Below are positions 12,831 to 25,900 of a DNA stretch of 64,000 bases, piece by piece (position 1 is the first letter of the stretch; every line of letters begins with the position of its first letter). The stretch comes from Ceratopteris richardii (lineage: Eukaryota; Streptophyta; Polypodiopsida; Polypodiales; Pteridaceae): contig CM035413.1 in NCBI GenBank assembly GCA_020310875.1, positions 160,564,306 through 160,628,305 on the forward strand, written 5' to 3'. The translations under genes were made by a program, and so were the position numbers. A model generated the notes under the pieces. It was not told where the DNA came from and did no database searches. It worked only from the letters and a program-made list of their open reading frames with translations.

Positions 12831-13892
12831 TTAATCTTCACTTTGCCTTTCACAAGTTGCATTCATTATCAATGTTGAATCCTCCTTTTGATCTGAATCA
12901 TAGTTGTAGTAGGTATTGTTGTATTGTTGACTTTGGAATCCTCTACCTGCATTTCTTCCAAAGTAACCGCTACTACCTCTACCTCTAAAATTACCTCTTT
13001 GATTTTTGCCACCTCTTTCTCTTGATTTAAAATTCTGATTATATCCACCATTATTTTGAGTATTATGCCAACAATCATTAGCTAAATGATTTGTCTTACC
13101 ACAAATCCAGCAAGCTTTGACTCCATTTTTATTACTCCTGCCTCTTCCTCTACCTTTGCCACCTCCTCTTCCTCTTAGGAAGTTAGCTTGGCTAGTTGTA
13201 CCTTCATCTTCATTTGCTTGTTGCTTCCCTTTGCTATTCTTCTTCTTATCCTTTGAATACATTGCATGACCTGTACTTTTATCACTTTCTCCTTTGACAT
13301 CCTACTCAAAGGTTAGCATATGTCCTAGCAACTGATTTAAATCAGGAGTAAAATGATCTAGTGATAATTTAGTAGACAAAATGAATGGCTTCCATTTATC
13401 ATCACCTCTCAAACCTCCGAGGATTTGCCTTACCAATTTATCTTCCTCAATATCTTCATCAACTGCTCCTAATGCATCTGCAATGTCGTTCATCCTTGTT
13501 ACATAATCTGAGATGGATTGAGAGTCCTTCTTCTTGAATGTGGTAAATTCTGCCCACAAGGATCCCTTCCTTGACTTTGTGGTGTTTTGGAAATGCTCCT
13601 CCAAAGCATTCCATATATCACTTGCACTTTCAAGACCTCTAATGTGAGGTAGCAAGTAGTCATTGACTGCCATGTAGATAATGCTCCTGGCTTGAGCATC
13701 TCTCTTCATCCAAGTCTTCAAATCAGATAATTCCTCCCTAGTTGGAACACTAGGATCTCTGAAATGAGGCTTTTTTTCTTCACCTGTAATATAACCTATC
13801 AAGTCTTTGCTCATAAGATGAGCTTCCATCCTCATTGACCATGTTGGATAGTTCTCTCTATTCAACTTCTCTATCTGAAGAGAATCTCCCAT
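12831..13892 (-). pseudogene. CoA1 gag remnant
   Basis: It starts with MGDSLQIEKLNRENYPTWSM, the same start as CoA3. An in-frame TAG at 13302-13304 (CAG in CoA3) cuts it after LTFE. It resumes with a basic RGRGGG region and an intact zinc knuckle CWICGKTNHLANDC (C-X2-C-X4-H-X4-C) near 13110. This retains the first Cys that CoA3 has lost. Gag would form the virus-like particle and bind element RNA. Confidence 0.9.
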
Positions 13893-14100
13893 CCTTTCTT
13901 CTCCTGTGTATTGAATTCTTCAAACTTTATGAGTAATAGATGTACCTTTACTTTGAATGATACTCCTTTTGTCTTCCTTGATGTCGTATGGCCTCCTTCT
14001 CAAGCTTTGCTCTTAATCTTTCACCTTTTGAACCTTCAAGTATTGATTTCTTTATAGCTGCAGCAGTTGGGGTCCTCCTTTCTTCAATCTTGATACTTCC

Positions 14101-14113
14101 TGCTCTGATACCA
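14101..14113 (-). other. CoA1 primer-binding site
   Basis: On the minus strand this is TGGTATCAGAGCA, an exact complement to the initiator tRNA-Met 3' end. It is next to the 5' LTR. Confidence 0.88.
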
Positions 14114-14114
14114 C

Positions 14115-14961
14115 TGATGGAGAGTGTTAATCTCCAAAAGAACAAGCTACTCTTGAAATTAGAGCACCTCTATATCAAGAGTAACTCAAAGCCTTTCCCA
14201 ATTTTGAGGATTAATGATCAATTAAGATTTTGGATAAACTGTGAAGAAGATGATTCTACAGAAAGTCTGCTGCACATTTCTCTCTCATTGACTTATCAAG
14301 TTAAATCATTTCAAAAGACGTAGTAGATCTTGAGAAATGACTTCAACAAATCACCTATGTCTAAAACTGTTCTTCTAAGAAGTCGATTCAAAAACCTGTA
14401 ACTTCTACCACTTGGTTCTCTCAATCTAGAACCGGTTTATGCAAATGCCTTTAGCCATAGATGGCTTACCTTCCAACTTAGATTTTGACTCCTCACTCGT
14501 CCAAAACTTTAAATTGTGCACTGAGAAATGATCAAATCTTTGACCATCGAGATTGCACCTGTTTTAGAAAACAGTGAACACTTCTTCACATATGAATGTT
14601 TCTACTCATAATTCTCACAGCTTGTTTACAATTAGGCTCTCAAACTTCAACCATAGACTCATGAACTATGGACTTAGATGTATACAAAAGGATTCTTGAA
14701 ATGATCAAGCACAGAAGGAGAATACACAGAAACATCGGGCACAATTTTTCTTCATTACTAGAAAACTTTTACATCTGGATGAGAGAGCTAATCTTCACAC
14801 TTCTCAAGTGTCTAATCACTTCTAATTCTTCTGAATTCTTGTATTCTATACTCTCATCCATTTGCCCCGACATTTTTCCTTTGTATATATAGTCAAATAT
14901 TTACAAGCTCATGACTATACAAAAGTATAAATGAACTATCTCTAAATTAATGTACATATGT
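14115..14961 (-). repeat. CoA1 5' LTR, left part
   Basis: It aligns with 9089-9996 and is interrupted by Gy1 after TACATATGT. The TATGT at 14957-14961 is the first copy of the Gy1 target duplication. Confidence 0.92.
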
Positions 14962-15570
14962 TGTTGAAGCTCAAAGTCAAGGACAAAGCATGGAAGCACA
15001 TCAAAAGGTGGACACACAAGGAAAGGGAGCAAGTAGGGAGCTCCAAGAAGTGTAGGTCAAATTTTCAGAAGAATTCCCTACAAAAATAGTGATTTTCATC
15101 ACTAAAAACCATTGTAAATACCATTATCTATTTTTAGTAACTCCATTTTGTTCAAGCCGAGGAGTCCTTGAGCTTGAGGAGTATTAGAAGTACCATCATA
15201 CCAATTTTCATAATTTTTAGACTTCGTTTGAGCCCTCAAATAAGCCCTGGAACCTAATTTTTAACTAGGCCGGACACTAGATCTGGACAGGGCCAAAACT
15301 AGTCAAAAAACTATAAAAAGAGCTAGAGAGCTCATTTTTGGGGTTAGCTTGTTAGAGAATAGAACTTTTGTAAGAGAACTCTTTTGCAATCTAAGCTTTC
15401 CATTGTTCTTCTCTTTGATCTTACTTTGTGCGCGTGTGTGTGTATGTGTGTGCATGTTCGTGTGCTTTCACTCACGCACTTGTGCCTTCACTTGCTCGTG
15501 GTCTTCATACCGGTCCTCACGTCTCCGCGGATTGACAAGTAAAGGAGGTGGTGCTTACGCTTGAGCTACA
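14962..15570 (+). repeat. Gy1 5' LTR
   Basis: It starts TGTTGAAGCTCAAAG and ends TTGAGCTACA, 609 bp. A TATA box TATAAAA lies at 15312-15318, with a GT-rich microsatellite downstream (about 15425-15460). The TATA box should start the genomic transcript about 30 bp downstream. Confidence 0.96.
15312..15318 (+). promoter_or_regulatory. TATA box of the Gy1 5' LTR
   Basis: TATAAAA within ACTATAAAAAGAGC. It is conserved at 27713-27719 in the 3' LTR and is the only good TATA word in the LTR. Confidence 0.65.
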
Positions 15571-15578
15571 CCAAATTT

Positions 15579-15596
15579 TGGCGCCGTTGCCGGGGA
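15579..15596 (+). other. Gy1 primer-binding site (tRNA-Asp type)
   Basis: TGGCGCCGTTGCCGGGGA lies 8 bases after the LTR. From memory of plant gypsy elements this is the complement of the tRNA-Asp 3' end. Gy2 uses the same word with one change (TGGTGCC...). Confidence 0.85.
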
Positions 15597-16915
15597 GAGA
15601 GCTTCGAGGACGAGCGTTGTGATGGTAAGATCGTAGATTTGCGACGTTGGAAGGTAAAAAAACTGTCATTTCAGTTCATTTTCTGTTTTTTCCTCTTCAT
15701 CTTCATCATCATCATCATCTCCACCTTCTTCCACCTTCTTCTTCATAGAAAATTCTTGTTTTTTTAGTGCATTTTCACCATCTTCATACCATTTTTCATG
15801 CATTATTGTGTGGGAAGGAGTTAGGAGAAGCAAGGGAGAGCAAGCGCTGTGTTTTTTTCATGATTTTCTGCTCATACGGAGCTCGCCATAGCCGGCGCTC
15901 AGAAATTTGAATTTCCCGCCAAAAAACGCGATTCTGTGATGAAAATCGCGATTCTGTGAAAATTCAAAATTTTTGAAAAATCACGATTTTCTGTTTTCCC
16001 GCCTAAAAGTTGGCTGAAAAAAATCACGATTCTGTGGTCATTTTCAGAATCGCGATTCTGTGATTGTGCTCAAAATCGCGATTTTCATATCAAAAGAAAC
16101 ACGATTTTCTAAAAACACGATTTTCAGCGGGCTCAAAATCGCGATTCTCACAAATCACGATTTTCAGCCAAAAACACGATTTTGTGAAAAAGGCGATTCT
16201 GTGAAAACACGAATTGTCGCTCAAAATCGCGATTTTCAAAAACACGATTTTGTGCTCAACATCGCGAATTTCGTGCCAAAAACACAATTCTGAGAAAACA
16301 CGATTTTGTGAAAAAACACGATTTTGTAAATCACGATTCTCTGAGTCAAAATCGCGATTTTCATAAACACGATTTTGTGATCAACATCGCGATTTTCATG
16401 TCAAAAAACACGATTTTCAGAAACACGATTTTGTGATCAAAATCGCGATTTTCAGCAAAAAAACACGATTTTGTGATCAAAATCGCGATTTTCAGAAACA
16501 CGATTTTGTGATCAAAATCGCGATTTTCAAAAACACGATTTTGTGATCAACATCGCGATTTTCAAATCACGATTTTCTGCTCAAAATCGCGATTTTTTTG
16601 ACTTCACAGCATCGCGATTTTCAGAAAGTTCACAAAATCGCGATTTTCTCCAAAGGTCTTGTTTGCCTGTTTTGACCCCCAAGAGCCTGATTTGACATAA
16701 CTTTCTCATCCAAAGTCCATTTTTTGAGCTCTATAGCTTGTTGGAAAGCTCGTTTCAAATCCTACACGATCTCAACTGTTTTTTTCAAGAATAATGCGTT
16801 GATTTTGAGATAGGATAATTTGAAGTTGACCCTCAGGTGGGACTAGGGAACCAAGGGGGCTCTAAAGAATTTTGAACCATACCAAAGGGAAAATTTGGAC
16901 TCTTGACTAAAGCTT
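15597..16915 (+). other. Gy1 untranslated leader
   Basis: This is 1.3 kb between primer site and the gag start. Short T-rich and CATCAT tracts lie at about 15660-15760. The rest is dominated by the CGCGATT/CACGATT array listed separately. The last 260 bp carry no repeat and lead to the ATG at 16916. No open frame here looks like a protein. Confidence 0.85.
15926..16650 (+). repeat. CGCGATT/CACGATT array in the Gy1 leader
   Basis: About 730 bp are built from two alternating words, the palindrome AAATCGCGATTT (or ...GATTCTG) and the half-site ACACGATTTTGTG. I count 14 exact ATCGCGATT words plus variants, and a similar number of CACGATT words. Between about 16420 and 16560 the pair repeats with a period of roughly 35-40 bp. 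The spacing is irregular elsewhere. Each CGCG word is self-complementary and could fold as a small hairpin in RNA. The position, between primer site and gag, is where retroelement packaging and translation signals lie. The function is unknown. Confidence 0.95.
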
Positions 16916-19900
16916 ATGAACCTGAGATCTGGTAGACACTTAGGCAAGGATAAACAAAGCATTAGATCTTCTGAGGCTAGTGTCAACCATACATCCAAGT
17001 CTTGGACACAACAACTAAGTGGTGATCTTTTACTAAGTTCAGACACAAGTGATTCAGAAATGTCTTTTAGCATGGGAAAACCTGCAAGTGGCTCAGGGAC
17101 TGCCCATCTACAAACACCGGAAGGTCCCTATAAGACACAGTTGGAATATATTCGGACCAACCAATTAGGTGCTCGCATCTATGAGGATGGTCTGAGGCGA
17201 TCAGTGGTCCAACTCAAAAATCCAGATCAATCCTTTGGACTTGAACACCCGGTGGTCAAGTTCGAAGAGGGTTCATACATTGATAAGGAAGGAACCATGT
17301 ATGTGGTCACCAACCTACCAGATAGGACTGATGAGTTTGGAAATGTCATTCCTGAGAATGAAATAGGAGACCTAGAACAAGGAAATGTAGGACAAGGACC
17401 CCAGACTCCTAGAGGTAAGTCAGTTTTGACCCGAGTGATCACTCCAGACTGGATCCCTCAAGATAACAAAAGCATAGAACTATTTTTGAATAGAGAAACA
17501 GAGGAAGCCTTTTGGAGGTTCAAGCCAGATCAACCTAGCCAATTGGGCATAGTTATCATCTATGAATTCAAAGATCCTGAGATACCAGGCAAAGTTGTCT
17601 ACCTAGATAACACATCAGAGAAAATTTTCTTGGTAACAGAACATGATAGACATGCATATACTTGGAAGAATGAATTGGTTTTCCCCCCACCAAGATCCAA
17701 TGTTTCCCATGGCCTCCAAGGAATAGGGTCTTCCCACGCTCATGAAGCCCAGAGAGAAAGAACTAGAGAGAGACCTGAGGTAAGCTTTGCACACACCGTG
17801 GGCAGGAATAGATCAGGATTTGAAAATGAAAGACCTGAAAGAGAGAGACATCAAGCACATAGGCAACAAAGAGATGAACAGGATTTTCCATTGCCTAGAC
17901 CCCGGGAGTACCCAAGAACCCTTAGACCCATTCAAGTGATCAAGGCAATGAAGAACTATTTCGATGGGACAGGGGATCCTTATGATCATGTGGCCGAGTA
18001 CAAACAAGTGCTGAGAGCCGAACAAATTGAGGACTGGTTCACCCAGTACGAGGCATTTGGTTTGACCCTTAAAGGCACTGCCTTAGCTTGGTTTCAACCA
18101 TTGAGTAGAAGCAGCTATCGCGATATAGGTCAACTGCTAGACGAATTCATTGTAGAATTTTCCAAGAGTGGTATCAGGCATAACACATCGTCCCTGATCC
18201 ACAGTTTCAAGCAGACACCCCAAGAAACAGTGCGACTAGCAGGTAGAAGGTTCAGACAGTACCTAGAAAGATGCCCTACTCCAGAGTTACCCACACCAGC
18301 TAAACAAGTGGCTTTGTTCTTAGATGGCTTACTGAGCACAAAATTAAGATCATATGTGTACTTGAAAGAGCCTAGATCCATAGAAGAGTGCGTGCGGACG
18401 TGCATCGACATAGAAGATAACTTGGGTGAGGAGTTGGGATTGTCCAAACTCTACAAAGATTCGGATAGTTCTACTAGTCATACTTCAAAGATCTCCACAG
18501 AAATAGAAGAGATAGCTGAGCAAGTTGCCAAGAAGCTGGGAGTCCAAAATAAACAAACACAGAGAGTCACTTCATTGAATCGGTGCTATACTTGCGGAGG
18601 TGACCACATGGCTAACGTATGCCCAATGCAAAACCAAAACATTAGAGAAAGGAATGCTCCATATTGCACTATTGAGAGAAAATACACAAACCACACGGCT
18701 CAAGATTATCCCTACAATAGGCAGGCTGTTAGACAAAATTATCAGCAACCTTACCCACAAGGTAGGTATCAGAATCAATACCAACAGCCATATTATAGAC
18801 CACAACAGCAATATCAGGTACCATATAGGCCACAACCTGTCTTGGGAAACCAACCACCAGCTCCAGCCAACGTGATTCCAGTCAAATATGCTGTGGGAGA
18901 GGAAAATCCAAATAGAGCATTGGTGCCCCTAACCCCATGGATACCAGATAATGATTCTCATGCTCATAGTTCAGACTACTCCCATGAAGGTAGTCCACAT
19001 GCGTATTACACAGAGTCACCTGAACATAGTGAGATTTACTCGTATCAATATGAGGCGCCACCTGTGGAGCAAAATTGGGAGCCAGAATACTCCAATGTCA
19101 TGTACACAAATCCTAACCCTAGGCCCCAGTTGAGACAAATGAGACCACAAGCCCCTAGAGGATCTTGTTTCAGATGTCATGGTGACCATTTCATTCGTGA
19201 CTGTCCCCACCCACCATCTCCGAGTCAAGGACAGGCTATCACAATACAGGCTTTTTGTCCTGATTGTGGCAAAGACCATCTCCCCAGAGATTGTCCAAGA
19301 AACCCCTCCAGTGCACCCAAGATTACACCCATTAATGTGGTAGGCTTAGTGGCAGATCCAAGTTCAAGTAGTAACAATGTGGCTCCTATACAAGCGGTCA
19401 CTAGAGCACAAGCCTTAAAACCGGATAAACCAGTAGAACAATCAGAGTCGAGTGAATTAGGAGAGCCTAGTAAGAGGAAAACAAGAACATGGAAGGATAC
19501 CAGAGAGAAGGCCAATCGCAAGTGGAATAAAAAGTTATCGGAACTAGAAGAAAGCTTAAAAGAAGCGAAAACAAAAATAGAAGACATGGCATCTCAAAGC
19601 CCCTCGCATGCCGAAACTCCATCCACTCCACCTCATCCCACCCCACCACCCATTGTAAATAGACCGCAACCAGGGTCTGTTCTTGCAGATCCAACCCCAG
19701 AAGGCTTGGACATGATGTTCAAGGCCTACCAGGCTCGACTTCAAGAAGGGCCTACAGCGGCAAACCTAGACAAGAGTTACCCTAGAGCAGATTTAGAGAT
19801 TGAACGGATGAAAATGTGCATGAAAATGGTAGAACAAGCTCAAGCCATACTTGAGACTAGTCAAAAGTTCAATCAGACAAACTCTATCAAATCAGATTTG

Positions 19901-22900
19901 CATTTCCAGGGCTTACTAGAAAGATTAGAGCAGTTGGTAAACAAACCACAAGTTTCTTTACCTCCTCAGGCTCAACCAGTTATTGAAAGAGGAAGCTCAC
20001 CACCAATGGGAGCTTATGTTCCTAATTCCACAGATGCTGGAATACCTCCTTCAATTCAACAGTACTCTCAAGAGTTCTTGCGGGAAATACAAGAAGATAA
20101 ATGGGCCAAGGAGAAGGGTAATTCCCCTCCTATTCCTGAGATTGATGATCTTCATGATCAATTTCCCCAAGACATTCCATCTATTTACGAAGATGAAGCA
20201 GAACAACCAGAAGACGAAAGGTTAGATTTTGAATCTAATACCTTAGAAGAACTGCCTCAATTTCCAGGCCCATGGGAATCTGAATCTCTCCAGATTAGAG
20301 CTCCCACAATACTGGTAAGAAATGAAGACTCAGTGGTTCCAAGGAACACTGATGTCGTGAAGAACACTAAGGTTCAGTGTCATCTCACTGTAGAAGAGCT
20401 GCTCAAAGCAAAACCTGAGTTATGGAATCATGTGAAGGATCAGGTCCCAGAACTTGATTCCAACATGCCAAAAGCAGGCTCCAAGCAAAGGGTACCAGAG
20501 ATACCTCTAGACAAAATAGGGGACATGTGTGAGGGTGAAGAAGGTAATACTTATCTTCCCATCACCTACCAAGGTTACACAACCAAAGCAATCATAGATT
20601 CAGGTGCTGGTGTTGCTATTGCAACCACCTCCTTGTGGAAGCAATGGGGCAAGCCCACATTAAGGCCAACTAGAATGAAGCTTCAAATGGCTGATGGTCA
20701 TTTTGAAAGACCTCTAGGATTGCTAGAAGGGATCACTCTAACCACTTGTGGTGTAGAGTTTGAGCACACATTTGCTATATGTGACTTTGAGAAAAATAAT
20801 GTCTATGAGATGATCCTAGGAAGACCCTTCCTACGACAGTTGCAAATAGTACAGGATTGGGGAACTAACTCCTTGTACTTACAGCACTTAGGGGTCACCA
20901 CCAAGGTCAATTTGAAGGATTACACCTTCAGAGATGTACCACCCCTACAGTGGAATTCTATCCACAAAGTGAAAGAAGATTCCATCTCTGTGCATTCTGA
21001 AAGTTCACCTGATCCATCATGGCTGCATGAAGATACTCATTTGTGGATGTGCAAAGTCGCAAAGGAAGAGGAAAAACGTTTAAAGGCAAGGGAAGAAGGA
21101 ACTTCACTAGAAGATAGACCAGTTAGAGACCCAGCCTACACACCGATGATCTTTCCAGATGAGGAGTTTGAGCCTCATGGCTGGCCAGAAATCTTAGCCA
21201 CCATGGACATTGCTGTCAATGAGGAACAGTGGACACCTCATTGTGATGAGGAGGGTTATGATATCTCAGTTTTCATGTGTCAACCCTTGCTAGAAGAATG
21301 TGACCCTAGTGATGTCATAGAGGAAGAAGAGAATGACGATGATCTGGAGTCTATTGTGATGGATAGTTGCTTTAACTCAGAGCAGCACTATCTAGAAGAT
21401 ATAGGAGTGTTCACCCAGAAAGAAGAAGAACCTCTCACAAGTATTAAAACAGTAAACTCAAAGGATGGAAGTGAGAGTAGTCAAAAGAAAAAGAAAAGAA
21501 AAGCAGTGAAACAAGAAGAGGAGGAATCATTGTTTGAAGTACCAGAAAACTTCAAGAAATATGAAGTTGACGACCGCAAAATTTTGGTACGAATGCCTAA
21601 GAGAGAGGCCATCATAGGAGAATCATATGATAATAAAGAAAAGACCAAGAAGATTGTAGTGACCATTGAAGAGAACAAAGAGAGATGCACATATATAGGA
21701 GATGACCTAAGTGCAAGAGAAGAAATGGAGCTCATAGCTCTATTAAGGGAATATAGGGATGTGTTTGCATGGCACTATAGAGACTTGAAAGGGGTAGATC
21801 CAAGAATTTGCTCTCATACTATCCCCATGACTGCTGATGCTAAGCCCACCAAACAGAAGCCCTACACATATAATGATACCTATGCAGCCAAAATCAAAGA
21901 AGAAATTGATAGGTTGATTGAGGCTGGATTCATCTATGAGATTGAGCATACCGAATGGGTGTCCCCCATTGTGGTGGTACCCAAGAAGAACGGGAAGTTG
22001 CGAGTGTGTATTAACCTTAAAAAAGTTAATGCCGCTACGATTAGAGATAGTTATCCACTTCCAATCACAGAACACCTATTGGAGCGTGTTGCAGGCAAGG
22101 AAGTTTATAGCTTCCTTGATGGATTTTCAGGTTACAATCAGGTAGCCATTGCCCCAGAAGATCAACACAAAACAGCTTTTGCTACAGAGTGGGGAATCTT
22201 TGCATTTCGGGTGATGCCATTTGGGCTCACCAATGCACCTGCAACATTCCAAAGGCTCATGTGTCATGTCTTCAAAGAGTTCTTGCGAAAGAGCTTAGAA
22301 GTGTATGTGGATGATTTATGTGCTCATTCCCAAGAAAGAAGGGTTCACATCCCTGAGCTCAGACAAATCTTCAACAAGTGTAGAGAATATCGAGTGTGTC
22401 TGAACCCAGAAAAGTGTGTGTTCATGGTGCGTCAAGGTAAAATCTTAGGCCATATTGTTTCTAAGAATGGAATCTCAACAGATGAAGATAAGGTACGAGC
22501 CATAGCAGAGCTACCAAGGCCAAGGAATGTTAAAGAGGTACAAGCCTTTATGGGCCATTGTGGATACTACCGTAGGTTTATCCACATGTACGCGATCATA
22601 GCTAGACCCCTTTATGCCTTGTTGTCTAATTTTGAGTGGAACGACGAATGCGAGAATTCTTTCAACGAACTGAAAAAACGATTGTGCACGGCACCAATAC
22701 TCACCACTCCTGATTGGAATAAACCTTTCCATGTCCATGTGGATGCATCCAATCATGCCATAGGATGTGTGCTAGCACAACCCACAAGTGAAGGAAACTT
22801 AGATTTGCCCATAGCATATGCTAGTAGACAGCTCACTGCAGCTGAACGGAACTATACCACAACTGAGCGAGAGGGCTTAGGCATGGTATATGCTGTGAAG

Positions 22901-25900
22901 AAGTTTAGACACTATTTATTGGCCAACAAGTTCAAGTTTTTCACTGATCATCAAGCCTTGTTATATTTGGTCAATAAACCTTGCAATACTGGATGCTTAG
23001 TAAGATGGTTCCTCTTACTAATGGAATATGACTTTGAAGTTGTTGTCAGGAAAGGTAGAACCCACCTTCGGGCAGATCACCTTTCTCGCATCACTTCAGG
23101 AGAGTCACCGCAAGGAGTGTCTGACGAATTACCCGATGCTTATCTGTTCAATTTAGAAGTTGTCCCTAAATGGGCAAATAAGCTGGTACCAGTCCTAACC
23201 TTTGGCCCTGCAAATAAGAATGTGAAAACATCACAAGAAGAAATTGTAAAATCACAAAAATATCACATATTAGCAGGAAGCATGTACAAACAAGATACTG
23301 AGGGTGTATTAGCTTGTTGTGTGGAGGATGATGAACATAGTAGTTGGTTGCAACAAGCCCATGAAGGAATGCTAGGAAATCACTATTCTAAACAACGAAC
23401 ATTGCAGAATCTAAAGCGTTTAGGAGTGTATTGGCCTAGCATGGACAAAGAAATACATGAGTGGATTAAGAATTGTCCAAGGTGCAGAGAGAGACCCCCA
23501 GTGGAGCATGCGACCCTTTATCAAGTATCATTAATTCCAGATTGGAGTGCTCCATTGGTAGAGTTTATGAGATCGGGAAGAAATTTACCCAAAGAGGCCA
23601 GTCTAGCAAGAAGACGAAATATGGAGCAAGAGGCTCAAGGCTATGCCTTAGTAGGAGAGAACCTATACCGAAGAGGTAAAGATGGTTACTTAAGACTGTG
23701 CGTTCATGAATCAGACTATTTAAGGGTCTTAGAGACTGCACACAGTGGTGTTGCAGGTGGACATTTTGGTCCTGACCGAGTGATTAAGACCATTCTATTC
23801 TCAGGACTTTGGTGGCCCACTCTTCATATGGATGCACATACCTATGTGAAGAAATGTGACACATGCCAACGTGCACAATATCCAGTTAGAAAAGACGAGA
23901 TGCCTTTGAGGCCAATGATGGGAGGGCGTGCATTTTCCAAGTGGGGCATAGACTTCATAGGTCCTATTAATCCCCCTGCTAGAAACTCCCATGCAGAGTA
24001 TATTATTGTAGCCACAGATTACCTTACCAAGTGGGTAGAAGTGAAAGCCACAACAAAGAATGATGCTCAGACGACGGCTAAGTTCTTATTCGAGAATGTG
24101 TTCACGAGATATGGGCTACCAATAGAGTTAGTGAGCGATAGAGGCACACACTTCTTGAATGAAGTCATTGAAAATCTTCTCCAAGAATTCTTGGTGATAC
24201 ATAAGAAATCTGCCCCCTATCACCCACAAGCTAACGGAAAAGCCGAGAGTACCAATAAGATCCTTTGTAACGTATTGACAAAATTGGTAAATAATAAACG
24301 CTCTGATTGGGACAAACAACTTCATCATGCTGTTTGGGCTTATCGAGTTGCCTACAAAACGGTACTCAATGCCACCCCATTTCAGATGGTCTTTGGACAG
24401 AATGCGGTGCTACCACTGGATTTCTTAATCCCTGCTTTAAAAGTAGCACAAGAGCATGAGTGGAATGGACATGAATTGTCAGCTAGGATCTTTGATCTAG
24501 AACGCTTAGGTGAGACAAGGCTACGAGCGGCTGCAGGCATCTACGCTGCAAAGAAAAGGCAAAAGGCCTACTTCAATGCACACATTAAGGATAAGGGACT
24601 GAAAGAGGGAGATCTAGTGTTGGTTTACACACTGAAACAACATGCCCGTAAGTTGGAAAAACGAGGATATGGACCCATGATCATTAACAGAATTTCCACT
24701 AGTGGCGCGGTTCAATTGGCTACTTTAGAAGGTGATATCTTGCCAAACTATATTAGTGGTTGTAGAGTCAAGTTATATCAAGAACCTCTTACAGAGGACA
24801 TGCTAATGAGACTCAACACTGCTAAGAAACGAAAAGAAGAAGAGTTAAGAGTGAGAGAAGAAGCACAGGCAGAGGCTAGAGAGCGCATAAGGCGAAATAA
24901 GTTAAGACGACTTGGCCTAGATGTCAACTCAAAAGCTCCAAAATATCACATGGATATGTGCCAAAAGTCAGGCATAGCGACTTCTCAGGTCATTGACCGA
25001 AGACCCTTTGTGACTATAGAGATAGGACAAGGGAAGGGTGCAAGGACGGTGAAAGCATTGATTGACTCAGGTGCAGCAAGTAGTGCAGTTAGACTTTCCT
25101 ACTGCCAAGACTTGCAGTTGAACATCAATCCCATAGAAGCTTATCTCATAGGATTGGGAGGTGTGGAAACCCCTTGTTTGGGCGAGGTGGAACTTCCCAT
25201 CTACCTTCAAGATGTTCCAATGAAGGTCAAAGCGCTAGTATGTCAAGATGAGAACCTTACAGAACCACTTGTCTTGGGTCAAGATTGGATCTATGACCAT
25301 GCAGTTAACTTAAACCTAAGAAGTCAAATTCTTCAAGTTTGGGTACATGAACAATGCATTACATTAGAATTAGAGAACTGCATGCTCCTAGATCATGGCA
25401 CCACACACTCTCTTAGTTCTTCCAAGACTAATCATATGAAAGAAGATGTTGTATGTGTCAAAAGCTCTATGATGCAGAAGGAGTCAATCGTGGACGACCA
25501 GGTTCGAAGGCGGGTGGATCTTTCTTCTTCTCCAAAGAATCAAGTAGCCACAGTAGTGAGTCCACCACACAAGCAAACACAACCGTTCACGACAACTGCT
25601 ACATCAAATAGAAAGACACCATTCGATAAAAAAGCAGTTCCGAGCATGAAGCAGATATGGGTACGCAAAGGAGAGCAACCACCAGCCTTGCCCCCACAAA
25701 TCCCATCTAGGCAAGCCAACCAGGCCAGAAGACGAGGGAAGCAGCTCAGACAAGCTCAATCACAAGGTATCCAACAAGTTTGGGTGCCTAAGAAGTTAGT
25801 TGCAGCTCAACAAGGGCAATTACAGATGTGGGTACCTGAGAAGCTCCTACATCTACAACAACCTATGTTCTCCCACATGCGAAAGGTCTCAACAAAGAAT

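Noticed and set aside
15349..15564. 71-aa open frame with a cysteine/valine run (also at 27750-27965)
   Set aside because: It lies wholly in the Gy1 LTR across a GT microsatellite and has no protein-like motif outside that repeat.
15926..16650. Array of short repeats as a CRISPR locus
   Set aside because: The repeats are 9-14 bp, palindromic and irregularly spaced, without unique spacers, and they sit inside a plant retrotransposon leader.
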